Source: Bacteriovoracaceae bacterium
GTDB lineage: Bacteria; Bdellovibrionota; UBA1018
NCBI GenBank assembly: GCA_023250755.1
Contig: JAHFAC010000066.1
Span: 1-8,460 of the forward strand
DNA length: 8,460 nucleotides
Direction: 5' to 3'
The notes beneath the pieces were generated by a model that was not told the origin of the DNA, made no database searches, and saw only the letters and a list, made by a program, of their open reading frames with translations. A program made the position numbers and the translations under genes. Positions 1-5,791 of the stretch are shown here, piece after piece (the first letter of the stretch is position 1; each line of letters opens with the position of its first letter).

Positions 1-40
1 TTCTCTTTTAAAACGAAGGGCTTATGGATATAGAAACACG

Positions 41-198
41 GAAAACTATCGCATCCAGCTTCTACATGCTTGTTCTTGATTTGTTTTTTGAAAATACCCA
101 CTACGAAGCGAGAAGAACCGAAAACTATCGCATCCAGCTTCTACATGCTTGTTCTTGATTTGTTTTTTGAAAATACCCACTACGAAGCGAGAAGAACC
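41..198. repeat. Perfect 79-bp tandem duplication with tmRNA-like segment
   Basis: Two head-to-tail copies, 41-119 and 120-198, are identical over all 79 bases with no spacer between them. The array sits just downstream of tRNA-Gln on the minus strand. Read on that strand, each unit contains AAGCATGTAG, then a few bases, GGATG, and later GTTTTC. This order resembles the segment of tmRNA (ssrA) that lies just before its 3' tRNA-like T arm, as I remember it from E. coli. No T arm, CCA end or tag-reading frame follows in either copy, so this is not an intact tmRNA. Within a unit, GTTCTT (192-197) can pair with AAGAAC (151-156) across a long loop. Positions 1-216 contain no gene that I can support. 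A very recent duplication or an assembly artefact near a contig edge could also explain the perfect identity. Confidence 0.9.
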
Positions 199-216
199 CT
201 AGCAGCTCGAATTTTT

Positions 217-291
217 TGGCTGGGGCGCTAGGATTCGAACCTAGGAATGACGGAATCAAAATCCGTTAGCTTACCGCTTGCCGACGCCCCA
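217..291 (-). tRNA. tRNA-Gln: tRNA-Gln (anticodon TTG)
   Basis: The minus strand folds as a complete 75-nt tRNA. The acceptor strands are TGGGGCG and CGCCCCA, the discriminator is G, and a genome-encoded CCA occupies 219-217. The T arm is CTAGG-TTCGAAT-CCTAG. The anticodon arm is ACGGA-TTTTGAT-TCCGT, giving anticodon TTG (plus-strand 257-259), which reads CAA/CAG glutamine codons. The unpaired-type first base U1 and discriminator G73 are typical of bacterial tRNA-Gln. It lies 60 bp downstream of spoVG with no terminator between them and no convincing promoter of its own, so co-transcription with spoVG is likely (inference). I see no intrinsic terminator directly after it. Confidence 0.97.
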
Positions 292-351
292 ACATGAATT
301 CATTGCGTAACATAGCTTCAGACGATGGGCAACGGCTGGAAGTGAAAAGAG

Positions 352-675
352 TTAGGCCGCGTCAGGTGGCGGCTCTGGATCCTCAGCAGGGTCTTGGACC
401 TGCGCTCCGTCTTGGGGATGTCCCTTGATAGCGGCCAAGTAGGCATCTAAAACTTTTTTTTCTAAGATCGTTCGAGTTTCTTGATTTAATGGATGAGCAA
501 TATCTTTGAATACGCCGTCTTTGCGGCGCTTGCTGGGCATGGCTACGAAAAGTCCCGCATTGCCGCTGATAATTTTAAGGTCTCGGACCACAAAGCAATT
601 ATCGATAACGATGGTGATATAGGCCTTTAATTTTTCCTCATCGACGGGAAAAACCTTCACTTCAGTGATCTCCAT
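352..675 (-). CDS. spoVG: SpoVG family nucleic-acid-binding regulator
   Basis: This 107-residue protein matches the SpoVG family from end to end. It opens MEITEVKVFPV and contains the signature VVRDLKII at residues 29-36, then FVAMPS at 43-48, and FKDIAHPLN at about 56-64. The C-terminal tail from about residue 88 is rich in D, E, P and A, as in many SpoVG proteins. Family members bind DNA and RNA and act as site-specific regulators; in Firmicutes they affect septation and virulence, but SpoVG also occurs in non-sporulating Gram-negatives. The start chosen is the ATG at 675, because GGAAGGAG lies just upstream at normal spacing and family similarity begins there. An ATG at 708 in the same frame would add 11 residues not seen in the family. 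A strong promoter sits at 744-772, and tRNA-Gln follows downstream. Confidence 0.95.
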   Translation of the reverse strand: MEITEVKVFPVDEEKLKAYITIVIDNCFVVRDLKIISGNAGLFVAMPSKRRKDGVFKDIAHPLNQETRTILEKKVLDAYLAAIKGHPQDGAQVQDPAEDPEPPPDAA

Positions 676-743
676 GGCCCGCTCCTTCCGCTGATTGCTG
701 ATAAACACCCGAGGTTGACAAAATACGCCACCTTTCTACTTTT

Positions 744-772
744 ATTGTAGAGGAAGTAAATCAAGATTTCAA
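744..772 (-). promoter_or_regulatory. Housekeeping-type promoter of spoVG
   Basis: On the minus strand TTGAAA (772-767) and TACAAT (749-744) are separated by exactly 17 bp, five of six matches to the sigma-70 consensus at each box (TTGACA, TATAAT). The predicted transcript would start near 737 and leave a leader of about 60 nt before the SpoVG ATG at 675. The promoter lies in the 166-bp gap between clpB and spoVG, so spoVG and probably tRNA-Gln can be expressed independently of clpB. This is prediction from sequence only. Confidence 0.7.
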
Positions 773-793
773 ATGGAGTGAAAGTCAAGATTT
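758..793. promoter_or_regulatory. Direct repeat pair overlapping the spoVG -35 region
   Basis: The 12-base sequence AARTCAAGATTT occurs at 758-769 and again at 782-793, with one difference. The copies are 24 bp apart from start to start, a little over two helical turns. The first copy overlaps the spoVG spacer and touches the -35 box; the second lies immediately upstream. Same-face spacing and placement suit a regulator binding site, but there are only two copies in an AT-rich stretch and the protein that would bind is unknown. Chance is possible. Confidence 0.3.
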
Positions 794-841
794 TGCCTGT
801 TTTTTCGACAAGGCTATGCAGAAAACAAGAGTGGCTTGACT

Positions 842-2989
842 CTACGCACTAAACGAAAGTTTGCCCTCAGTGCAGTCGACAGCAAGTTTTGTCGAGGGAG
901 GGTATTTTCCACTTAGAATTTCCTGGGCCAGGGGATTCTGGATCTCATTCTGAAAGACTCGTTTTATCGGACGGGCGCCGAAATCTCGGTCATATCCTTT
1001 TTCACACAAGCAATTCAGTGCACGGTTGGTGAAGGTCATGAAGATATCGTGGCTTTTGAGCATCTGGTTGAGTTTGTCCACGTAAAGAGCAGCGATTTCT
1101 CTGAGTTGTTCTTTTTCGAGGTGCAAAAAAATCACAATCTCATCGATCCGGTTTAAAAACTCGGGACGCAAGGTTTGTCTCAAAAGTGCAAGAACCCCTT
1201 GTTCTTGACGCTTTGTGTCTTTTTCTTCGAGGATGAGATGGCTTCCGATGTTCGAAGTCATGATAATGAGAGTATTACTGAAGTCGACGGTTCGCCCCTG
1301 TCCATCGGTAGCCCTGCCGTCGTCCAGGATTTGGAGAAAAACATTAAAAACATCTGGATGAGCTTTTTCGATTTCATCCAGAAGAATAATCGCATAAGGC
1401 CTTCGACGGATTGCTTCAGTGAGCGTGCCGCCCTCTTCATAGCCGACGTAACCAGGAGGTGCTCCAAGAAGCCGAGCGACAGCATGTTTTTCCATGTATT
1501 CACTCATATCGATTCGAACGATTGCTTGTTCGCTGTCAAAAAGAAATTCTGCAAGGGCTTTGGCAGTTTCGGTTTTGCCGACACCGGTTGGTCCAAGAAA
1601 AAGAAAAGATCCAATGGGTCGATGCCGCTCTTGAAGACCGGCGCGCGATCGGCGCACAGCATTTGAAATGACTTCGAGAGCCCGGCTTTGGCCCCTGACC
1701 CGTTCAGCGAGACGATCTTCCATTTTAAGTAATTTTTGCTGCTCTCCTTCGAGCATGCGTGCCACCGGAATCCCCGTCCACTTGGCAACGATCTCGGCAA
1801 TGTCATTTTCTGTGATTTCCAGGCGTAAGAGGGGGGTTGATTTTTTATTGTCTTCGCTTCGAGCGGTCCGTGTTTCGAGTTCTTTTTGGAGGGAAAGAAG
1901 TTGGCCGTACCGAAGTTCGGCAGCTTTTTCAAGTTCACCCCGTCTTTCAGCTGATTCGGACTCGAGACGCACGCGCTCGATTCGCTCTTTGATGTCTTTG
2001 ATAGTGTTTAAGTCTTTTTTTTCACGTTCCCACTGAGCGCGGAGCTCGTTGTTTTTGGCCTTTAGTCCGGAGATCTCCTTTTCTAAAATTTTCAGTCTTT
2101 CTTTCGATGCGGTGTCTTTTTCCTTGAGAAGAGCTTGGCGCTCGACCTCGAACTGAAGAATTTTGCGCTCAAATTGATCGACTTCCTCGGGGCGTGAGTC
2201 AATTTCCATTTTGAGCTTCGAAGAAGCCTCATCCACTAAATCGATCGCCTTATCGGGTTGAAAGCGATCAGAAATGTAGCGATTTGAAAGAACTGCGGCT
2301 GCCACCAAGGCGGCGTCACGGATGGAGATGCCATGGTGGACTTCATAGCGTTCTTTTAGTCCACGCAGGATACTGATGGTGTCCTCTACAGTTGGTTCTT
2401 TGATGTAGACGGGTTGAAAGCGACGCTCGAGGGCGGCATCTTTCTCGATGTGCTTTTTATATTCATCCAGCGTAGTGGCTCCGATGCAATGCAACTCGCC
2501 CCGGGCGAGCGCAGGTTTTAGCATATTGGAGGCGTCCATAGCGCCTTCGGCTGCACCAGCTCCCACGAGGGTATGAAGCTCATCAATAAAGAGAATGATC
2601 TTTCCCTCGGCTGCCGTCACTTCTTTTAGGACGGTTTTTAGGCGATCTTCAAACTCACCCCGAAATTTTGCTCCAGCGATCAATGCTCCTAGATCGAGTA
2701 CGAGAAGGCGTTTTTCTTTTAAGCCTTCGGGGACGTCGCCCTGGATGATTCTCTGAGCAAGGCCCTCGGCGATAGCGGTTTTTCCAACACCGGGTTCACC
2801 GATCAGGACGGGGTTGTTTTTGGTGCGACGTGAAAGGACCTGAATGATTCGGCGAATTTCTTCGCCTCGTCCAATCACGGGATCCAACTTCTGCTTGTGG
2901 GCAAGCTCGGTCAGGTCACGGCAATATTTTTGAAGAGCTTGAAGTTGCTGAGGAGCACCTTGTATATTATTTGACGGGTTAAAGGCCAT
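842..2989 (-). CDS. clpB: ClpB-type disaggregase lacking the N-terminal domain
   Basis: This is an AAA+ chaperone of 715 residues that, with DnaK/DnaJ/GrpE, threads aggregated proteins through a hexameric ring in the cytoplasm. The first ATPase domain has Walker A GEPGVGKT at 64-71, the pore loop [11 protein letters not shown] at about 107-117 (F109 where E. coli has Tyr), Walker B ILFIDE at 132-137 and arginine fingers in ALERRF at 186-191. The charged coiled-coil middle domain, which separates ClpB from ClpA and ClpC, spans roughly 255-390. The second domain has Walker A GPTGVGKT at 466-473, pore tyrosine GYVG (Y514), Walker B IILLDE at 534-539, sensor 1 TSN at 578-580 and sensor 2 GARPIKR at 671-677. 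Usual ClpB length is about 860. The missing part is the whole N-terminal substrate domain, since similarity begins at about residue 16 (LQALQKY). Only 97 bp separate this start from the degP stop, so no upstream exon or frameshifted N-domain exists. It corresponds to the short ClpB isoform that E. coli makes from an internal start. Confidence 0.96.
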   Translation of the reverse strand: MAFNPSNNIQGAPQQLQALQKYCRDLTELAHKQKLDPVIGRGEEIRRIIQVLSRRTKNNPVLIGEPGVGKTAIAEGLAQRIIQGDVPEGLKEKRLLVLDLGALIAGAKFRGEFEDRLKTVLKEVTAAEGKIILFIDELHTLVGAGAAEGAMDASNMLKPALARGELHCIGATTLDEYKKHIEKDAALERRFQPVYIKEPTVEDTISILRGLKERYEVHHGISIRDAALVAAAVLSNRYISDRFQPDKAIDLVDEASSKLKMEIDSRPEEVDQFERKILQFEVERQALLKEKDTASKERLKILEKEISGLKAKNNELRAQWEREKKDLNTIKDIKERIERVRLESESAERRGELEKAAELRYGQLLSLQKELETRTARSEDNKKSTPLLRLEITENDIAEIVAKWTGIPVARMLEGEQQKLLKMEDRLAERVRGQSRALEVISNAVRRSRAGLQERHRPIGSFLFLGPTGVGKTETAKALAEFLFDSEQAIVRIDMSEYMEKHAVARLLGAPPGYVGYEEGGTLTEAIRRRPYAIILLDEIEKAHPDVFNVFLQILDDGRATDGQGRTVDFSNTLIIMTSNIGSHLILEEKDTKRQEQGVLALLRQTLRPEFLNRIDEIVIFLHLEKEQLREIAALYVDKLNQMLKSHDIFMTFTNRALNCLCEKGYDRDFGARPIKRVFQNEIQNPLAQEILSGKYPPSTKLAVDCTEGKLSFSA

Positions 2990-3020
2990 AACACCCCCAT
3001 TTTGGGGAGACTACTTCCCC
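2990..3020 (-). promoter_or_regulatory. clpB leader with two alternative hairpins over the RBS
   Basis: The ribosome binding site of clpB is the G run GGGGG at 2998-2994, four bases before the ATG. The segment TCCCC (3008-3004) can pair with this G run across a five-base loop (AAAAT), hiding it. It can instead pair with an upstream GGGGA (3020-3016) across AGTAGTC, freeing it. The two stems share 3004-3008 and cannot form together. They fill almost the entire predicted leader. This arrangement would suit a small RNA thermometer or another translational switch for a heat-shock gene. The stems are only 4-5 bp but G/C rich, so the proposal is inference. Confidence 0.4.
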
Positions 3021-3028
3021 TTATTTAA

Positions 3029-3057
3029 AGAATGGGAGCAAAAACAAAGCCGTCAAC
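3029..3057 (-). promoter_or_regulatory. Heat-shock (sigma-32-like) promoter of clpB
   Basis: On the minus strand GTTGACG (3057-3051) is followed by 13 bases and then TCCCATTCT (3037-3029). The E. coli RpoH consensus is CTTGAAA, 11-16 bases, CCCCATNT; dnaK P1, from memory, has the same 13-base spacing. The TTGACG box could also serve sigma-70, but no good -10 lies 17 bp away (ATTCTT). The predicted start is close to 3022, giving a leader of roughly 30 nt. Whether this genome has an RpoH cannot be seen here. Confidence 0.6.
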
Positions 3058-3086
3058 CCAGATCAGAGGGGTTTATTTAGAGCTTT

Positions 3087-4646
3087 TTATTTTCCTTTAA
3101 GATCCAGTACGATGACCATGAATCCTTCACGATTTTGTGGGTCAGCACGTCGAATCCGCAAGAGATAGCTCTTTTTCTCTTTAACAATAGAATAAAATGA
3201 TTCTGCTGTTTTTATGGGCTTGCGATCCACCTCGAGAATGACATCCCCCCTTATGAGTCCAGAGCTGTCGGCAGGACTACCGTAAGCCACTGACGTAACC
3301 ACCACGCCTTTTAAGTCAGCAGGAATGCCTAGGTTTTGAGCGACCTCTGACGTGAGATCTTCAAGATCAAGCCCTGTGGCGATGTGTGAGGGCGCTTTAT
3401 CTTTTTTGCCCGGTTTTTTAGGTTTACTCTCACTCTTGGCTAACTCTTGACTGCTGGGGCGTTGAGTGACCTGCAGTTTAAAGTCCTTGATCTCTTTTCC
3501 GCGAGCAATTTTAATTTCCACAGTTTCGTTGACGGTGACTCCCGTGATGGCAGCAATCAGTTCGCCTGAGTTGCGGATGGGTTTTCCGTTGACCTCAAGG
3601 ATCACGTCATAGGGCTTGATCCCTGCTTTATCGGCAGGCTGCCCTGGATAGACGTTGGTGACCATGGGTCCTTGCGTATCTTTTGGGATTCCAAGTTGGC
3701 TTACGATTTCTGGAGTTAACTCGCCGACCAAAACACCAATATAGCCACGGGATACGGAACCTTTCGATTTGAGCTGAGGAAGAACTTTTTTTACTAGGCT
3801 GATGGGAATGGCAAAGCCGATACCCTGTGCGCGTTGGTCAATTGCATTGTTGATCCCAACAACTTCACCCTTTAAGTTGAGCAAGGGGCCACCTGAATTG
3901 CCAGGATTGATAGGCGCGTCCGTTTGAAGGTAGTTTGAGAAGATGAAATCCGGAATTCGGCGCTCCTTTGCGGAGATAATCCCATGAGTGACCGAGTGGC
4001 CTTGCCCGAATGGGTTGCCTACTGCGATGACATATTCACCGACTTCGAGTGCATCGGAATCGCCTAAGGTCAAAGGGATCATTTGCCTCTTATTCTTCAC
4101 TTTGATGAGAGCAAGATCGAGTTCTGGATCTCTTCCCACCACTTCTCCATCGGTTGGTTTTTCATTGGTTTCTTCGGTGAACTGAATTTTGATCTCATCT
4201 GCTTCAGCCACGACGTGGTTGTTGGTGAGGATGAGCCCGCTCGAGTCAATGATGAAGCCAGTTCCCAACGAAATGGCTTTGGGTGCATTTTTAGGTGCAG
4301 GTCCTCTTGGACTTGGTCCGTCGTCTTCATCTTCACCCTCACGACCTCCACTGCCACCTCGACCGCCATTGTGATACTTAAAGAAGTCTTCAAAAAATTT
4401 GCGGAAAAATTCATCAGGTCCTCCGTGCAAAGAGGGCGTCTTGATTGTCGTGAGAGTAGAAATGTTAACGACAGAGGGGACCACTTTTTTCGCTAAATTG
4501 ACAAAAATATTGGGATCGGAACCAGGGACCGCGCTTGAAGACCCATAGCACAACGACGCTGCGCCGGCAGTCAGGCCTGTTGCCAGGCTCGCTACAAAGG
4601 CCACTTTATTTTTTTTAAAAAATCGAATCAACATCAGCGGTTCCAT
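3087..4646 (-). CDS. degP: DegP/HtrA (Do family) periplasmic serine protease with two PDZ domains
   Basis: A 519-residue envelope protease/chaperone that degrades or holds misfolded exported proteins. Residues 6-35 form a signal sequence: basic RFFKKNK, then a hydrophobic stretch ending near SLC33. That cysteine lacks a good lipobox, so a lipoprotein is unlikely. The chymotrypsin-like domain has the full triad: His144 in TNNHVV, Asp177 in DLALIKV, and Ser251 in GNSGGP. PDZ1 covers about 300-395 (GYIGV to the FKLQV region) and PDZ2 about 425-515, joined by a Lys/Ser/Pro-rich linker at 400-420. A Gly-then-acidic low-complexity loop at 93-122 precedes the protease core, at the place of the LA loop in E. 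coli DegP. Its ATG lies two bases after the stop of the DUF1844 gene, suggesting translational coupling; only a weak GAAAGG is visible as ribosome site. ATG at 4634 is an alternative start. No terminator follows, so readthrough into clpB is possible. Confidence 0.96.
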   Translation of the reverse strand: MEPLMLIRFFKKNKVAFVASLATGLTAGAASLCYGSSSAVPGSDPNIFVNLAKKVVPSVVNISTLTTIKTPSLHGGPDEFFRKFFEDFFKYHNGGRGGSGGREGEDEDDGPSPRGPAPKNAPKAISLGTGFIIDSSGLILTNNHVVAEADEIKIQFTEETNEKPTDGEVVGRDPELDLALIKVKNKRQMIPLTLGDSDALEVGEYVIAVGNPFGQGHSVTHGIISAKERRIPDFIFSNYLQTDAPINPGNSGGPLLNLKGEVVGINNAIDQRAQGIGFAIPISLVKKVLPQLKSKGSVSRGYIGVLVGELTPEIVSQLGIPKDTQGPMVTNVYPGQPADKAGIKPYDVILEVNGKPIRNSGELIAAITGVTVNETVEIKIARGKEIKDFKLQVTQRPSSQELAKSESKPKKPGKKDKAPSHIATGLDLEDLTSEVAQNLGIPADLKGVVVTSVAYGSPADSSGLIRGDVILEVDRKPIKTAESFYSIVKEKKSYLLRIRRADPQNREGFMVIVLDLKGK

Positions 4647-4648
4647 TT

Positions 4649-4954
4649 TTATGTCTGTGCCTTTCTTTGTACTTCTCTTTGTACTTCAACAAAGCGCAAA
4701 CGGGTTTCGAAGAGCAGCTGTTCAAGCAGGCGATCTTCTTCGGGCGTTCGATTGCCTTTTGTTTTTTCCCAAAGCAACTCAAGCAGGTCAATGTTTTGCT
4801 TAGCCAGCTCCAGGTTAATTTGTGAAGTATTGTTCTTGTTTTCTCCTTCTGGTCCCTCAGGTGGGATAAGGCCTAGCCCCATAAAGGCAGCCGAAGAGAC
4901 AGAAAGAACAAAGGTGGTAAGATCAATTTTTGGCAACTCAGAATAGGTAGTCAT
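4649..4954 (-). CDS. DUF1844 domain protein
   Basis: A soluble-looking 101-residue protein recognised as DUF1844. The family pattern is visible from about residue 11 to 92: DLTTFVLSVSSAAFMGLG, then a Pro/Gly-rich link, INLELAKQNIDLLELL at about 46-61, EKTKGNRTPEEDRLLEQLL at about 63-81, and LRFVE at 86-90. The function of the family is unknown. Near the C-terminus a 12-bp tandem duplication (11-base cores 4665-4675 and 4677-4687) encodes EVQR twice in frame. The gene is wedged between the M48-like gene (21-bp gap) and degP (2-bp gap), so the three are almost certainly one transcript. That context suggests a part in envelope protein quality control, which is inference. The ATG at 4954 has no clear ribosome site, so it may depend on translation of the gene before it. 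Confidence 0.88.
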   Translation of the reverse strand: MTTYSELPKIDLTTFVLSVSSAAFMGLGLIPPEGPEGENKNNTSQINLELAKQNIDLLELLWEKTKGNRTPEEDRLLEQLLFETRLRFVEVQREVQRKAQT

Positions 4955-4975
4955 TGCAGAAGAGCATTACCGCTC

Positions 4976-5734
4976 TCAGAAAAGAGAAACAAGTCGAAGA
5001 TGGGAGGAAGGACTGAGGGCGAGAGATTCTAGAGCTGGAAGGCCATTATTTATCCGATAAAACAAGGCGGCTTTTCTGATTTTACGCATTGCGCTATCAA
5101 AGTTCTCGTTGGGAAGAGTGATTTTTTGAGAGGAGCCACTCAGGAGGATAAAAACTTGTGCTAGTGGGAAAGTCAGAAGAAATTTTAAGAAATCAAATCG
5201 AGAAAAACCAGTCAAACGAGAAGAGTGGGTATTCCCCATGAGAAAAGCCTGCGTTAATTTTATGGGTGCGGCCTTGAGTGTCAAAGTCGCTAAGATTAAG
5301 CTCAGGCTTTGAATAGGCAAGTTCGGATTTTGGCACCTCTGAGTGCAGTGGGCAAGTACGGCGCGCAGTTCTTCTTCAGATAAAAGGCTGAGTAACCCTT
5401 GGCTGATGAGGAGGGTCCCTGAGCTGAAAAATGTTCTTACAATGATGGCGTCAGGGCATGGACTAGAAAAAACAAAGGGCTGAGGAATCTTCATTTCTTT
5501 TGAAGCCCATTGGATTGAGTGAGCAAGCCCAGCCCAGGGTTCTTCTTGGATTTTAAATAACTTAAGAAAAATGCGTTCGAGACGAATGATAAGAACCGAT
5601 AGTCCCAAGGTAGTGATAGAGCCGGTTGCTAACCCTACCGTAAAACCTCCAATGAGCCACCCGATCAAAGCCAAAGGGAATACTAAGAGAAGATAGAGTA
5701 AGAACAATCGAAAAAAAGATGAGATAAAACACAT
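4976..5734 (-). CDS. HtpX/M48-like membrane protein with lost zinc ligands (pseudopeptidase)
   Basis: A 252-residue membrane protein with the layout of HtpX, the inner-membrane zinc protease. Two hydrophobic segments lie at about 8-30 and 32-51. A cytoplasmic part with KIPQPFVF at 82-89 and LLISQGLLSLLSEEELRAVLAH at about 108-129 follows HtpX order closely. Further hydrophobic stretches lie at about 141-155 and 182-200. The C-terminal SPSSHLRL sits where HtpX has its THPP-type motif. The metal site is gone: HExxH reads H129-C-T-Q-R133, so the catalytic Glu is Cys130 and the second His is Arg133, and the third-ligand Glu region (EFRAD in HtpX) reads NFDSA at 211-215. The frame is open throughout and sits in a tight operon, which argues for a retained pseudoenzyme rather than a decaying gene. 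A stop codon immediately precedes the ATG, so no longer start is possible; the ribosome site is weak. Confidence 0.78.
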   Translation of the reverse strand: MCFISSFFRLFLLYLLLVFPLALIGWLIGGFTVGLATGSITTLGLSVLIIRLERIFLKLFKIQEEPWAGLAHSIQWASKEMKIPQPFVFSSPCPDAIIVRTFFSSGTLLISQGLLSLLSEEELRAVLAHCTQRCQNPNLPIQSLSLILATLTLKAAPIKLTQAFLMGNTHSSRLTGFSRFDFLKFLLTFPLAQVFILLSGSSQKITLPNENFDSAMRKIRKAALFYRINNGLPALESLALSPSSHLRLVSLF

Positions 5735-5765
5735 TTATACAGAATCTAACTCTAAGGATTATGAT

Positions 5766-5787
5766 TGTGAAGGAGAATGCTCTCACA
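5766..5787. other. Intergenic hairpin between pilT and the M48-like gene
   Basis: TGTGA (5766-5770) pairs with TCACA (5783-5787), and after a two-base bulge GAG (5773-5775) pairs with CTC (5780-5782), leaving a four-base loop. This eight-pair stem fits the 57-bp gap after the pilT stop. On the minus strand it is followed by ATCATAATCC, not a run of T, so it is not a standard intrinsic terminator. It could be a processing or mRNA-stability element that separates pilT expression from the downstream genes. Confidence 0.35.
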
Positions 5788-5791
5788 GGGG

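Noticed and set aside
41..198. Possible CRISPR array
   Set aside because: There are only two copies, 79 bp each, directly abutting with no spacers, and no cas genes in the window.
715..742. Plus-strand TTGACA with TACTTT 16 bp downstream, a possible antisense promoter running into the clpB 3' end
   Set aside because: The -10 box matches only three of six positions, and the region is better explained as the spoVG leader on the other strand.
792..818. Inverted repeat GCCTGT / ACAAGGC after the clpB stop, as a terminator
   Set aside because: The stem needs a mismatch or bulge and is not followed by a T run on the minus strand, so a terminator call is not supported.
1175..1666. A 163-codon open frame on the plus strand, with other overlapping frames on both strands up to about 2036
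   Set aside because: It lies antisense to the most conserved part of clpB, has low-complexity composition and matches no family I know. It is a shadow of the real gene.
3056..3078. AACCC / GGGTT inverted repeat after the degP stop, as a terminator
   Set aside because: It has only five pairs and a nine-base loop, is followed by TTGACGG rather than T residues, and overlaps the clpB -35 box.
4083..4496. Plus-strand and alternative minus-strand open frames within degP
   Set aside because: They overlap the catalytic region of a clear DegP gene and encode no recognisable domain.
4961..4976. AGAGC / GCTCT hairpin between the M48-like gene and the DUF1844 gene
   Set aside because: It is a five-pair stem within a 21-bp gap, extends into the stop codon and has no T run; most likely chance.
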